The notes below the pieces were generated by a model. That model was not told the DNA's origin and did no database searches. It was given only the letters and a program-made list of their open reading frames with translations. Shown piece after piece: positions 19,301 to 27,416 of a stretch of 64,000 bases of DNA. A program made the translations under genes and the position numbers. The DNA lies in assembly GCF_002368195.1 (NCBI RefSeq), contig NZ_AP018178.1, positions 5,546,145 to 5,610,144 on the forward strand, in the 5' to 3' direction. Positions within the stretch are counted from its first letter, which is position 1. Each line of letters starts with the position of its first letter. This stretch comes from Calothrix sp. NIES-2100. GTDB lineage: Bacteria; Cyanobacteriota; Cyanobacteriia; Cyanobacteriales; Nostocaceae.

Positions 19301-20259
19301 AAATTAACTTATTGTTTGAAGCCTTTGGACAAACAGAAACCGGGAGAAAATCCCATCAAGGAACAGGCTTAGGTTTAGCAATTAGCCGCAAATATGTACA
19401 GATGATGGGAGGCGATATTACTGTTAACAGCACTTTAAGTGAAGGTAGTAAATTTGCCTTTGATATTCAAATTAATCCCACTTCAGTCAATGAAATTCAT
19501 CTGCCGCAAAATCAATCTTTAGTGATTGGTTTAGTCCCGGATCAAGCAGAATATCGCATTTTAGTAGTTGATGATGCGCCCGAAAGTCGTCTGTTTATAG
19601 TACAATTACTGACATCTATTGGCTTTTTAGTATGGGAAGCTACTAATGGAGAAGAAGCGATCGCCCTCTGGCAAGAATGGCAACCGCACCTAATTTTAAT
19701 GGATATGCGAATGCCTGTGATGGATGGATATGAAGCTACAAGTGTCATTAAAGCTACAGAAGCCCAACAACCAACTTCCCACCAGCGTACGATCATTATT
19801 GCCTTGACTGCCAATGTTTTTCAAGAACAACGAGCCGCAATGATTCAAGCTGGCTGTGATGACTTAATTAACAAGCCATTTCGGGAAGAAATCCTCCTGA
19901 AAAAACTCAGCGAATATTTAGGAGTACGATATCTTTATCAACAAGAAAACAATCGATTAGTAACAGCAAGGCAAACAATAGCACAAATTTTACCACCTGC
20001 TGATTTAGTGCCTTTACTTTCCCAAATGTCCTCTACATGGTTAACAGAACTATATCATGCTGCTGCACAATGCAGTGACGATATGATTTTAGATTTGCTG
20101 AGTCAAATTCCTGTGGACAATCAAGGATTACAAACATTTATCAGTGACTTAGCGAGTAACTTTCACTTTGAGAGAATTATGGAATTAATAGAACAAGTAG
20201 ATATGCAAGATGACCAAATACAGATTTTTAATAATTTGGGAGATTCAAGCACCGATTGA
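13321..20259 (+). CDS. Multi-PAS/GAF hybrid histidine kinase with two receivers
   Basis: The 2312-aa cytoplasmic-looking sensor has, in order: N-terminal receiver (1-120), then a long series of PAS and GAF domains (about 140-1790; PAS units end in 'ITERK' motifs), HisKA with phospho-His1814 in 'NMSHELRTPLN', HATPase (N box 'NLLGNAIKF', 'EDTGLGIA', 'GTGLGLAIS'), and a C-terminal receiver with Asp2128 in 'MDMRMPVMDG' and Lys in 'INKPF', then a 110-aa tail. The N-terminal receiver is degenerate: Ser8 replaces the second acidic residue, Asn51 the phospho-acceptor Asp, and Gln103 the Lys, so it is probably a pseudo-receiver. A repeat-derived insert lies in the ATPase domain (about 19165-19240). 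The start ATG belongs to an STRR unit, yet MTILLVDSRPENL is where a receiver should begin. One GAF near residues 1610-1770 resembles phytochrome-type GAFs but lacks an obvious bilin Cys in the usual place. Confidence 0.93.
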   Translation: MTILLVDSRPENLQLLSDILIHEGYEVERVMSGNLAINTALTSCPDLILLNIVLSDMDGYEVWQNLQFHETTQDIPTIFLDIQEELLKKIPPEKIDFVDFISQPLRREEVLLRLHKQLKIKNIQNKLTAKDNQLNREIKDLTKVNQYKQSIFNATKVGICLTDENGYFLNVNHEYCQMYGFTREELIGQKFTLHYANLTFAEKSNLIQQYKNFIANAAQPEKREFSITRKDGSRLPVEMTQVICQKEDGKFVVTTLIDISTHQLRQATQKSRDRYLAALVEIQRQLFTFDGSHKYYTEIVETLGLTSKASRVYICENHPGVEGELAIGQCAQWCAPGIPPKILNTVKRSFDYEDFSSRWTTLLSQGEIVCELVTECAESEREILARQGVFAILILPIMVKGEFFGCIGFDNCGEVRGWEKSEVDILQAVAAAIAIAQERRQAEEQLKTQLSQLQQEIRVSEASRKARLVALKSSEGKYRQLIETSQDMIWSVDVDGVITFVNLAVKKFYGYEPQEMIGRKFTDFVLPDQVALMGEFFAQLLMGESVVLHEISCAAKDGSTLYLSINAFPERVVADIAQSNAEDVVVGITGTASNITERKLAEQALQKSAIKLRHDNLVLTELAKNQVLYQGDLKAAVREITELGAKNLAVERASVWLYGENDNILQCLDLFDHSQQQHSEGFSLVVADYPAYFQALQSEQIIDAHDACTDPRTKEFLDAYLIPLNITSMLDTPIRLGGKTVGVLCLEAVANPHHWTLEDQNFARSLGNLVSLALEARERKRAEAAQRISEEKLGSAFRSSPDSISLSTFPDMRYIEVNESFCTFFGYSRSQVIGHTSQELQIWANQEEYAFLPQILQQTKVVRNHEVDVRTATGEIKTTLLSAEMSEIDGQKYILGTAKDITERKQAENESRLLLLTTQAITRAIDVNSALALVLRLICQNIGWDFGEAWIPNDDGAVLEHSLGWYGEHNTLDEFWLESKTLKLTLGEGLPGRVWQNQQPEWIEDVSHVAQPIFLRSPQAAKVGLKAVFGVPILAGNKVLAVLVFFKSISMPVDKRLLLLVGAVAAQLGGLIARKLVEAAHRKSEERLQLALEASDLGLWDWDLTTGKIYRDWRWKKMLGYAEDEIDENMQAFEELVHPEDLPLVQSTLDDHLQGNSPVFEVEFRMLCASGTWKWIQTRAQIFERDEQGLPLRMTGTHKDITERKTLEREIALREARLNAFFSGAPVGMDILDKQLRFVQINELLADIHGKRQKDHIGKTIYEIVPQMASFVAPFYKQVLLTGQPILNLEVSIPSPKQPDIVRHFLISYFPIPGEDDRPAGVGTVMVEISARKYAEQKLRLANERLQYLLTTSPVVIYSSKISGDFGHTFISENVKTMLGYESREFLENPNFWLRHVHPEDVEYILSKFSLLFEQEYSSYEYRFLHADGTYHWLYEQVRLIRDDAGKPIECVGYLADVNARKLAELALQASQQRYQLLAEASPACIFHTDIDGNVLYLNQRWIDITGLSLAESLRKPWTNAIHPDDRKQVVKIWNKARANKTWYKSEHRILRTNNTIVWVLCQSLPEMGDDGDIKGYIGTVTDITERKLAEEALQESAERERAIAQVIQRMRQTLDLETIFAATTQELRQVLDCDRVVVYRCNPECDGEFVSESVGSGWISLLEVQANNPNFKLETDCGMMTLLDHPDNLQNPDLPTHQSISYQCVSDIHQAGFQPHDISILERFQAKAYITVPILCGDQLWGLLTSYQNSGPRHWKTEEINIVVQIGNQLGVALQQVQLLAQTQSQSQALQAAVIAADAANRAKSEFLANMSHELRTPLNAILGFTQIMSRENSLSSQNQQHLAIINRAGEHLLNLINDILEMSKIEAGRTTLNITSFDLITLLKSLEEMLCFRAASKNLNLVFEYAPDLPQYVQTDESKLLQVLLNLLGNAIKFTTKGSVILRVSMGAGEHFSPRRSANDLREREQGEENFPHPYRIFFEVEDTGLGIAPQEINLLFEAFGQTETGRKSHQGTGLGLAISRKYVQMMGGDITVNSTLSEGSKFAFDIQINPTSVNEIHLPQNQSLVIGLVPDQAEYRILVVDDAPESRLFIVQLLTSIGFLVWEATNGEEAIALWQEWQPHLILMDMRMPVMDGYEATSVIKATEAQQPTSHQRTIIIALTANVFQEQRAAMIQAGCDDLINKPFREEILLKKLSEYLGVRYLYQQENNRLVTARQTIAQILPPADLVPLLSQMSSTWLTELYHAAAQCSDDMILDLLSQIPVDNQGLQTFISDLASNFHFERIMELIEQVDMQDDQIQIFNNLGDSSTD
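19165..19240 (+). repeat. In-frame repeat insertion in the kinase ATPase domain
   Basis: A GC-rich stretch containing CTCTCCGAGACGCTCCGCG and GCGAGAGCGCGAGC interrupts the HATPase domain between 'SVILRVSMG' and 'RIFFEVEDTG'. It encodes an arginine-rich insert (HFSPRRSANDLREREQG) foreign to the family. The reading frame is preserved. Confidence 0.7.
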
Positions 20260-20405
20260 CAAAGTAGCTGATTTTTTTAATTGGTTAGAAAGTGCCCTCA
20301 ATTTGGGAATACTGACAATTAGGGTGAAAAGTTGCTGTAATTGTTTGAAAAAACCTATTTACAGCTTCTTCCCTAAAGCACAGTCTTTCCAGGAATTTAC
20401 GTACT

Positions 20406-22685
20406 ATGAAAACTGTTCAAGTTGAATACGCAGGTCGAATTAAAGTTGAAACTGGTGAGAACCCCAAACAGTTATACTACCACCAGAATGAAGCAATCAA
20501 AGCACTGAATGAAAAGAATCAACATCCCTTTGAAGGCTTGCTAGTTCTACCTACAGGCGGCGGGAAAACATTGACAGCAGTTCACTGGCTACTACGTAAT
20601 TTTATCAATCAAGGTAAAAAGGTTTTGTGGATTGCTCATCGCCATGAACTACTTGATCAAGCATTTCAGACAGTTGAACTTAGTGCTTATTCATCATTAT
20701 TGAGTAATGTATCTGGATTTAGATACCGCATTATTTCAGGACATTCTAAACATGATCGACCTGTAAATATTGAACGAACTGATGATATCATCATTGCCAG
20801 TAAAGATAGTTTGAACAGCGGCTTAGATCACTTGTTGGAAAACTGGATCGGTCACTTACAGGAAGTTCTCTTGGTAGTGGACGAAGCACATCATGCAACA
20901 GCTAAGACTTATCGCAAGCTAATTAATGCCGTCAAGGATGATCTACAAAAGCGAGGTCATACAAACGGGTTTAAAATGTTGGGATTAACAGCTACTCCCT
21001 TCAGAACAGATGAGAGTGAAAAGGGGTTATTAAAGCTAGTTTTTCCAAATGATATTATATTTTCCGAACACCTCAGAAATTTAGTTGCTAGAGGAATCCT
21101 TGCGGAACCTATCTTTGAAAATCTAGAAACAAAGATAGAAATAAAGCAAAAATTGACAGCTAGAGACATCAAGAATATTGAAGATTTTGACAGGCTGCCA
21201 AAGGACATTGCTGAGAAGATTGCTCAATCTAGGAACCGGAACAATCAAATTGTTAAGCATTATATTAACAATAGGGCCAAATACAAACCACTTCTAGTAT
21301 TTGCAATTGATGTAGAACATGCAATCACACTGAACGCATTATTTAAGGCCGAAAAAATTAATTCTGATTTTATTGTAGCAGCAGTTAAAAATGCAACTAC
21401 AGGTAAGACAATTGCAGCAACAGATAATAAAGAGAAAATACAAAAATTTAGAAATGGAGAGCTTGAGGTATTGATAAATGTAGAAATATTAACTGAGGGA
21501 ACAGATTTACCTAATGTACAAACTGTTTTTCTTACACGTCCTACAACATCTACAATACTCATGACACAAATGATAGGGCGAGCTTTGCGTGGGCAAAAAG
21601 CAGGCGGTACAGAAAAAGCTTATGTAGTTAGCTTTATTGATGAATGGGAGGACAAAATCAATTGGGTTAACCCACCGCAGCTTCATAATGAAGACGGTGC
21701 AGAATTTATTGAAAAAGACATTTCATCCAGTAATAGAACTGCTCGGTTGATATCTATTGAAATGATCGAGGAATTCGCTCGCATCATGGATGAATCAATT
21801 GATACTACTGCACTAGAAAAACTAGAATTTTTGAAGAGAGTTCCTATCGGAATTTATCGTTTTTCTATTCTCGAACATTCAGAAGATTCTGAAGCATTTG
21901 AAACTATTCCCAGAAATTATGATGTGTTGTTATATGATGATACAGAAGAGGCATACGACAATTTTATAAACGATTTAGAAGTGCTCTTTAAAAACGTTGA
22001 TTTAAAAGATAGAGAAATATTGACTAAAGCAGAACTAGAAACTCTTTTGCAAACTGCAAAGCAAATTCATTTTCCTGACTATAAAACTTTACTAGGTTAT
22101 AGAGATGAAGATGTAGAAAATATCTTGCGTTTTTATGCTCAAAAGCAGATTCTCCCAGAATTTCTAGCCTTCAGCGAGAGGAGAAAGTGTGATTTGTCTA
22201 TTGTAGCAAAGCATATCTACGACAATTCTTTAGGTGGTCGAGCAAAATCTGACTACATCGACTCTCTGTGGAATGATGAAAAGTCTTTTTGGCAAGTTTT
22301 ATTTAGCTATGAAAAGCTATATTTCAGGAAGCAGTTAGACATTGAAACTCTTAAGATTGAAGGACTATACCCTAATACTGTAGTATCAATACCAACTGTA
22401 ATTCCTGACACTGTACCAATAGAGAAGTTAACTCTATATGAAATCAAAGAGCGAGATATTCTTGAATACATAAAAATTAAAAAAGCTGTATTCAAAAAGC
22501 ATACAGATGCAAAAGGGTTTATAACTTGTGCAATCAGTGGAGCCAAAAGTCAGATGCGGAGAGATTTTCAAATTGATCACATTAAACCTATGTCTCAAGG
22601 TGGTTTAACTACTCTAGATAATCTACAAGTGCTAACGCATAAAGCCCATATCGAAAAAACCCGTAGTGATAACACAAAGCGATAG
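20406..22685 (+). CDS. SF2 DEAH-box helicase with C-terminal HNH nuclease
   Basis: The 759-aa protein begins with a Q-type motif ('LYYHQNEAIKAL'), Walker A 'LPTGGGKT' (about 48-55), DEAH in 'VVDEAHHAT' (about 159-162) and motif III 'LGLTATPF'. The second RecA lobe has 'EILTEGTDLPNVQTV' and 'QMIGRALRG'. The last 60 residues form an HNH nuclease fold: 'CAISG', 'IDHIKPMSQGG', 'DNLQVL', 'HIEKTRSD'. The helicase half resembles the RadD/Res-subunit group. A helicase joined to an HNH nuclease suggests a DNA-targeting defence or repair enzyme; this is inference. A toxin-antitoxin pair follows 90 bp downstream. It lies 146 bp after the kinase; nothing notable lies between. Confidence 0.87.
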   Translation: MKTVQVEYAGRIKVETGENPKQLYYHQNEAIKALNEKNQHPFEGLLVLPTGGGKTLTAVHWLLRNFINQGKKVLWIAHRHELLDQAFQTVELSAYSSLLSNVSGFRYRIISGHSKHDRPVNIERTDDIIIASKDSLNSGLDHLLENWIGHLQEVLLVVDEAHHATAKTYRKLINAVKDDLQKRGHTNGFKMLGLTATPFRTDESEKGLLKLVFPNDIIFSEHLRNLVARGILAEPIFENLETKIEIKQKLTARDIKNIEDFDRLPKDIAEKIAQSRNRNNQIVKHYINNRAKYKPLLVFAIDVEHAITLNALFKAEKINSDFIVAAVKNATTGKTIAATDNKEKIQKFRNGELEVLINVEILTEGTDLPNVQTVFLTRPTTSTILMTQMIGRALRGQKAGGTEKAYVVSFIDEWEDKINWVNPPQLHNEDGAEFIEKDISSSNRTARLISIEMIEEFARIMDESIDTTALEKLEFLKRVPIGIYRFSILEHSEDSEAFETIPRNYDVLLYDDTEEAYDNFINDLEVLFKNVDLKDREILTKAELETLLQTAKQIHFPDYKTLLGYRDEDVENILRFYAQKQILPEFLAFSERRKCDLSIVAKHIYDNSLGGRAKSDYIDSLWNDEKSFWQVLFSYEKLYFRKQLDIETLKIEGLYPNTVVSIPTVIPDTVPIEKLTLYEIKERDILEYIKIKKAVFKKHTDAKGFITCAISGAKSQMRRDFQIDHIKPMSQGGLTTLDNLQVLTHKAHIEKTRSDNTKR

Positions 22686-22775
22686 TCTTTTAAAGATATT
22701 TGTGTAACCGTAGGGTTATCTGTATTTTGTTGGTTTGGCAGGTTTAAAATATATGGTGTCACCCAAAACAAACTC

Positions 22776-23060
22776 ATGACTCTAACCTTAAACTTGCCAC
22801 CAGAATTAGAACAATATCTTGCTCAGGAAGCTCAACAACAAGGGCTTTCGGTCGAAGCTTATACCTTACAGATTCTAAAAGACTACATTCTTGTAAAAGA
22901 CAAACAGTCTAATTTAGTTAATTTACTTCAGTCTTGGATTGATGAAGGTGATGCTGATGAGCAGCGAGAAACAGGAGAGTACTTAATTAATGCCTTAGAT
23001 GAAGATAGATTATCGGATCGTAAGTTATTTCCTGTTGAGTTAAAAGGTATAACTTGGTGA
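22776..23060 (+). CDS. Antitoxin of a PIN-type toxin-antitoxin pair
   Basis: The 94-aa protein starts 'MTLTLNLPPELEQYLAQEAQ', a ribbon-helix-helix-like DNA-binding start ('LNLPPELE...A...GLSVEAYTLQIL'), followed by an acidic C-terminal region that would bind the toxin. Such antitoxins neutralise the nuclease and repress their own promoter. The stop codon TGA overlaps the GTG start of the next gene (GTGA), the usual translational coupling of these pairs. Confidence 0.8.
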   Translation: MTLTLNLPPELEQYLAQEAQQQGLSVEAYTLQILKDYILVKDKQSNLVNLLQSWIDEGDADEQRETGEYLINALDEDRLSDRKLFPVELKGITW

Positions 23061-23509
23061 GTCGGGTTATTCTTTTGGATGCAGGGCCAATAGGACTAGT
23101 GACAAATCCAAAACGCTCAGATGAAAGCTTTGCTTGCACCCAATGGCTGCAACTACTAGTTTCTTCTGGAAGTCGGGTGATTATTCCTGAAATCGCTGAT
23201 TATGAAGTCCGACGAGAATTATTACGAGCAAACAAAGTTAAAGGTATTGCTCGCTTAGATGAATTAGCTCAATTTTTAGAATATTTGCCCATCACAACGG
23301 CTGCAATGCGTCAAGCTGCATTATTCTGGGCGCAGGCTCGTCAGCAAGGACAACCAACAGCTGGTGATAAGACGATTGACGGTGACATAATTTTAGTAGC
23401 CCAAGCTGTCACTCTTGCTGTTTCAGATGTAGTAATTGCAACAACTAATGTAGGACACTTATCTAGGTTTGTTTCAGCCGACTTATGGCAAAACATTAAA
23501 ATAAATTGA
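23057..23509 (+). CDS. PIN-domain (VapC-like) ribonuclease toxin
   Basis: About 150 aa. PIN-domain acidic residues are visible: the Asp in 'VILLDAGPIGLV', Glu in 'IIPEIADYEVRREL', and the Asp pair in 'KTIDGDIILVAQA', with the closing 'VIATTNVGHLSRF'. Family members cleave RNA. The GTG at 23057 overlapping the antitoxin stop by four bases is the likely start; a TTG at 23054 would add one residue. The role could be in plasmid-like stabilisation, stress or phage defence; the sequence does not decide. Confidence 0.82.
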   Translation: MSRVILLDAGPIGLVTNPKRSDESFACTQWLQLLVSSGSRVIIPEIADYEVRRELLRANKVKGIARLDELAQFLEYLPITTAAMRQAALFWAQARQQGQPTAGDKTIDGDIILVAQAVTLAVSDVVIATTNVGHLSRFVSADLWQNIKIN

Positions 23510-23554
23510 GTAAAACCCAACACTATATTAGGTAAATGCTGGGCTTCATTCAAA

Positions 23555-24349
23555 TTAACTAGCGGGGTTATTTGGTGGTAATTGTTCTGGAGGTGCTTCG
23601 GCTGGGGGAGCAAGTACCGCATCCGGCGCAATTTCTGCCACAGGAATCGGTTCTTTCTTCTCCGTTTGGGAATCTGCTTGTGCTGCTTCCACTAATTCCG
23701 GATCTGGGGGATTTGGTGGAATCACTTCTGGTAGACTCTCAGTTGTCGCTGCTGTGTCTGTAGTGGTGACTACCTCATCAGTGGGTTTTTCTGATATGGA
23801 AGTTTCCGGCTCAGTAGTAGTCACTACTTCTGCTACTGGAGTTTCTGTTACAGCAGTAGTATTGTCGATAATTTCCACAGCCGGCGAAACTGTGGTCGTA
23901 GGGGAAGTTGTCGTAGTTTTGGATGTTGTCGGTGCTTTTTTCGGAGTTTTCTGGAATTTATCTTTAACTCCAGCCAATGTATTACCAACACCCTTTTGCA
24001 ACTGAGCCAGCCTGTCTGTGAGAGACAACTTAGTCACCTGTTGCTGAATGGAAGTTTTGACAGCTTCGGAACTGGGTACTGGTGTTTGTTGAGCCTTTGG
24101 CGTTACTAGCCGACGTAATGAGAGAGTTTGCCAGCCAAACCAACCCAAAAGAGCAACACTAGCTATATGACCCAGCAAAAGGCCGCCATTAATGCGCTGT
24201 GCAAAAACCCATAACATCAAGGCGTAAAATAGCCCTACACCGCTCCAAATAAAATCATTCTTGCGATGGATTTCTGGAAAAAAGAAAGCTGCTAGATAAA
24301 TGGCTAAGCTCCCCAGACCCACCGCTAAAGCTAGGACATATGCCAGCAT
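23555..24349 (-). CDS. Ycf66 family membrane protein
   Basis: The 264-aa protein has an N-terminal membrane part with about four hydrophobic segments (residues 1-25, 33-50, 57-75) and the Ycf66-type sequence 'AFFFPEIHRKNDFIWSGVGL' and 'RINGGLLLGHIASVALLGW'. The C-terminal half is a low-complexity tail rich in Thr, Pro, Ala and Val (about 120-264). Ycf66 occurs in cyanobacteria and some plastids; its function is not established. It converges on the toxin gene with a 45-bp gap. Confidence 0.85.
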   Translation of the reverse strand: MLAYVLALAVGLGSLAIYLAAFFFPEIHRKNDFIWSGVGLFYALMLWVFAQRINGGLLLGHIASVALLGWFGWQTLSLRRLVTPKAQQTPVPSSEAVKTSIQQQVTKLSLTDRLAQLQKGVGNTLAGVKDKFQKTPKKAPTTSKTTTTSPTTTVSPAVEIIDNTTAVTETPVAEVVTTTEPETSISEKPTDEVVTTTDTAATTESLPEVIPPNPPDPELVEAAQADSQTEKKEPIPVAEIAPDAVLAPPAEAPPEQLPPNNPAS

Positions 24350-24764
24350 TATTTGGTAACTCCTTACTCTGTCCTTTGACTTGTGATTAGGGGTTAGAGC
24401 TTAGGGGTTAGGGGTGAGAAATTACTCTAGTACAGCGGGCGCGTAAATCAACAGACCATCTCAAAAAGCCCAAAAGCTTCAAATTAGAGTCTTTTGACTT
24501 TTGAATGCGTGACTTTTGACTTACTCGGCAGCGGTACTAGTCCCTAATCTCTAGCTCCTAGCCCCTTTGATTAGATATTTCAATTTTGCAAATTTTGCAA
24601 GTAAATTGTTGATTTAGATACAAATTAAAATTAATTATCTATGTTACTTGTGTATTCTTGCAGCCAAGCTAAATGCTTTCTTAATGTCTTCTTTAGGAGA
24701 GAAGCGAAAATCTCGGACTACCCTAAAGATAAAAGGATCTGCAAGAGTTAGCCAAACATAGTTT
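24350..24764. other. 415-bp intergenic region between ycf66 and gnd
   Basis: Divergent promoter region. It has short TTAGGGG-type fragments near 24390-24415 and degenerate TTTTGACTT repeats near 24490-24525. The last 180 bp before gnd are AT-rich and probably hold its promoter, but I see no clear box or riboswitch. Confidence 0.5.
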
Positions 24765-26195
24765 ATGACCCTACAAAGCTTTGGTGTGATTGGTTTAGCC
24801 GTTATGGGCGAGAATATCGCTCTAAACGTCGAGCGTAATGGCTTCCCAATTGCAGTTTATAACCGCTCCAGAGAAAAAACCGACGCCTTCATGGCCCAAC
24901 GTGCGCCAGGACGGAATGTCAAAGCCGCTTTCACCTTGGAAGAATTCGTAGCTGCACTAGAACGTCCCCGTAAAATCTTGGTGATGGTGCAAGCTGGTAA
25001 GCCAGTGGATGCGGTGATTGCTCAACTCAGACCCTTGCTGGACGAAGGCGATATCATTATCGACGGTGGCAACTCTTGGTTTGAAGATACAGAACGACGC
25101 ACCCAAGAATTAGAACCCACTGGGCTACGCTACATTGGTATGGGTGTGAGTGGTGGTGAAGAAGGCGCGCTGAATGGCCCTTCACTTATGCCTGGTGGTA
25201 CAAAAAGCTCTTACGAGTATCTATCACCAATTTTTAACAAAATTGCAGCTCAAGTCGATGATGGCCCTTGCGTAACTTACATTGGCCCTGGTGGTTCTGG
25301 TCACTACGTCAAAATGGTACATAATGGCATTGAGTATGGCGATATGCAGCTAATTGCTGAAGCCTACGATTTGCTGAAAAATGCCGGTGGACTTGACCAT
25401 AATCAGCTGCATGAAGTCTTCGCTCAATGGAACACCACCGATGAACTCGATTCATTTTTGATTGAGATTACGAAGAATATTTTCCCATACATCGACCCAG
25501 AAACAAATTTACCTCTAGTAGATTTGATTGTGGACGCAGCCGGTCAAAAGGGTACTGGACGTTGGACTGTGCAAACTGCATTGGAATTGGGCGTTTCTAT
25601 TCCCACCATTACAGCCGCAGTAAATGCACGGATTATCTCTTCGATTAAAGACGAACGGGTAGCCGCATCGAAGGTTTTGACAGGGCCTAGTGGTAAGTAT
25701 GATGGGCAAGTCAAAGACTTTGTTAACAAAGTGCGTGATGCTCTGTATTGCTCAAAAATTTGTTCTTACGCTCAAGGGATGGCACTGCTATCTACTGCGT
25801 CAAAAACATATAATTGGGATTTGAATCTGAGCGAAATGGCGCGGATTTGGAAAGGTGGCTGTATTATTCGCGCTGGCTTCTTGAATAAGATTAAGAAGGC
25901 TTTTAACGAAAATCCAGCATTGCCTAACTTGCTATTAGCTCCCGAATTTAAGCAAACAATTCTTGACAGACAAGCAGCTTGGCGGGAAGTAATCATGACA
26001 GCTGCCAAACTGGGAATTCCAGTCCCAGCATTTAGTGCATCTTTAGATTATTTTGACAGCTATCGCAGCGCTCGCTTGCCTCAAAACCTGACTCAAGCAC
26101 AACGCGACTACTTCGGTGCCCATACCTACCTGCGTACCGATAAGCCTGGAAGCTTCCACACAGAATGGGTTCCCATTACTGAAGCTACGAAATAA
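24765..26195 (+). CDS. gnd: 6-phosphogluconate dehydrogenase (decarboxylating)
   Basis: The enzyme converts 6-phosphogluconate to ribulose 5-phosphate, CO2 and NADPH in the oxidative pentose phosphate pathway, which is important for dark and heterocyst metabolism in cyanobacteria. The 476 aa show the Rossmann start 'GVIGLAVMGENIALNVERNG', 'NRSREKT', 'IIDGGNSWFEDTERR', the substrate loop 'GVSGGEEGALNGPSLMPGG', 'GSGHYVKMVHNGIEYGDMQ', and 'AAGQKGTGRWT'. Length is standard. A rho-independent terminator follows the stop. Confidence 0.97.
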   Translation: MTLQSFGVIGLAVMGENIALNVERNGFPIAVYNRSREKTDAFMAQRAPGRNVKAAFTLEEFVAALERPRKILVMVQAGKPVDAVIAQLRPLLDEGDIIIDGGNSWFEDTERRTQELEPTGLRYIGMGVSGGEEGALNGPSLMPGGTKSSYEYLSPIFNKIAAQVDDGPCVTYIGPGGSGHYVKMVHNGIEYGDMQLIAEAYDLLKNAGGLDHNQLHEVFAQWNTTDELDSFLIEITKNIFPYIDPETNLPLVDLIVDAAGQKGTGRWTVQTALELGVSIPTITAAVNARIISSIKDERVAASKVLTGPSGKYDGQVKDFVNKVRDALYCSKICSYAQGMALLSTASKTYNWDLNLSEMARIWKGGCIIRAGFLNKIKKAFNENPALPNLLLAPEFKQTILDRQAAWREVIMTAAKLGIPVPAFSASLDYFDSYRSARLPQNLTQAQRDYFGAHTYLRTDKPGSFHTEWVPITEATK

Positions 26196-26242
26196 CCAAC
26201 TACATCCTGTGATGGTGTAGAAAGGTTTAATTTTAATTAGCC

Positions 26243-26274
26243 AGTGGTTCTGATTTTCAGAGCCACTTTTTTTT
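26243..26274 (+). terminator. Rho-independent terminator of gnd
   Basis: Stem AGTGGTTCTGA / TCAGAGCCACT (one G-T pair) with a 3-nt loop, followed by a run of eight T. It is 48 bp after the gnd stop codon. Confidence 0.9.
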
Positions 26275-26338
26275 CAGGGAGATGAGAGAGATGGGGGGAC
26301 AAGGGAGACAAGGAGGACAAGGAGGACAAGGGAGAGAA

Positions 26339-26380
26339 ATGCCCAATGCTCAATGCCCAATGCCCAATGCCCAATGCCCA
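26339..26380. repeat. Heptamer STRR (ATGCCCA x6)
   Basis: Six in-register ATGCCCA units, one with a C-to-T change. A 9-bp GACAAGGAG-type repeat precedes it (about 26298-26335). It ends 4 bp from the stop of the leftward hydrolase gene. Confidence 0.93.
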
Positions 26381-26384
26381 ATTT

Positions 26385-26933
26385 TCAAGTAAGGCTTTTT
26401 AGCCATGTAACAGTATTTAAAACTTTACTGATAAATGTATCTTGGGCTACTAATGTTGCTCTGTGAAGTTCTTCATCAGTGGCGCTACCTGCATTGTTGT
26501 TAAAACTTAGGGTTCCTGTTGCATCAGAAAGAAACTCGACAGCAAAACCTAAATGAGCAGCTTGTCTAGCTGTTGTATCACAACACATTTGGGTCATATA
26601 TCCAGAGATAACTACTGTATCAATTTGCCTCTCTCTTAGCCAAGTTTCTAACTCTGTACCTGTAAAGCTTCCTGGTAATTGTTTGTCGATTAAAAGTGCA
26701 TATGGCTGTTTGGCAATTTCTGGATGAAGTTCCCATTCTGGGGTTCCCTGTTTAAAAATGGGTGTATTTTCTTGCGGTTGTGTATGTCTAACAACAATCA
26801 CAGGAATATCTTGCGCATGAGCAGTCTGAATCACTTGCAGAATATTATCTAGGTTTCCTGATGGATATGTTACTGGCAGTTTTCCTGTGAAATACTCATT
26901 TTGTACATCAATTACTAATAAAGCTCTTTTCAT
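26385..26933 (-). CDS. Cysteine hydrolase, isochorismatase-like family
   Basis: The 182-aa protein has the catalytic triad of this family: Asp in 'LLVIDVQNEYF' (D9), Lys in 'LIDKQLPGSF', and Cys in 'VISGYMTQMCCDTTARQA'. Members hydrolyse small amides or esters such as nicotinamide, isochorismate or N-carbamoyl compounds. The substrate is not clear from sequence. It converges on gnd. Confidence 0.85.
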   Translation of the reverse strand: MKRALLVIDVQNEYFTGKLPVTYPSGNLDNILQVIQTAHAQDIPVIVVRHTQPQENTPIFKQGTPEWELHPEIAKQPYALLIDKQLPGSFTGTELETWLRERQIDTVVISGYMTQMCCDTTARQAAHLGFAVEFLSDATGTLSFNNNAGSATDEELHRATLVAQDTFISKVLNTVTWLKSLT

Positions 26934-27416
26934 GTTAATAATTCTCCCTAATTCACTGTGAAATCTGATGTTTCACAACGTAATTACGGTTAATCATTTT
27001 AACTGTATGTATATTTTTTATCAAGAAAAAATCCTGTCAGGGCACAAAATTATTACTTACTTAGTTTGTATATGCCTGATTGTAAATTGATATAACCAGA
27101 ATAGCATCACTAATTAAAGGTTTGTCGTGTACCCCAGAGGGGAAGCAAGCTAAACCGAGCGTCTCGCAGAAAGGACTGAAGTCCTGACTAAGCAATGAAT
27201 TCCCATATTTTTACATTGCTTAACATAGTTCGATTTACGCTTACCGACTTATATAAATATCATAATACTGATTCAATTAATGAGCGTGAGATATGGATTG
27301 TCGTGAAGGCTGGGGACGGGCAAACCCCGCCCCTACAGATGCATATGTATGTCTCATTCTTTTGGGAAATTGCTAGATAATTCATGCTTGTTGATTGACT
27401 TAATCTGTCAAATTCT
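26934..27416. other. 483-bp intergenic region with repeat fragments
   Basis: No gene is supported. A segment near 27165-27195 contains GGACTGAAGTCCTGACTA, which resembles a repeat also found at the start of the ggt frame (near 30505-30535). A GC-rich CCCCGCCCCTACAG fragment lies at about 27325-27345. Two 61-aa open frames here are shadows. Confidence 0.5.
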
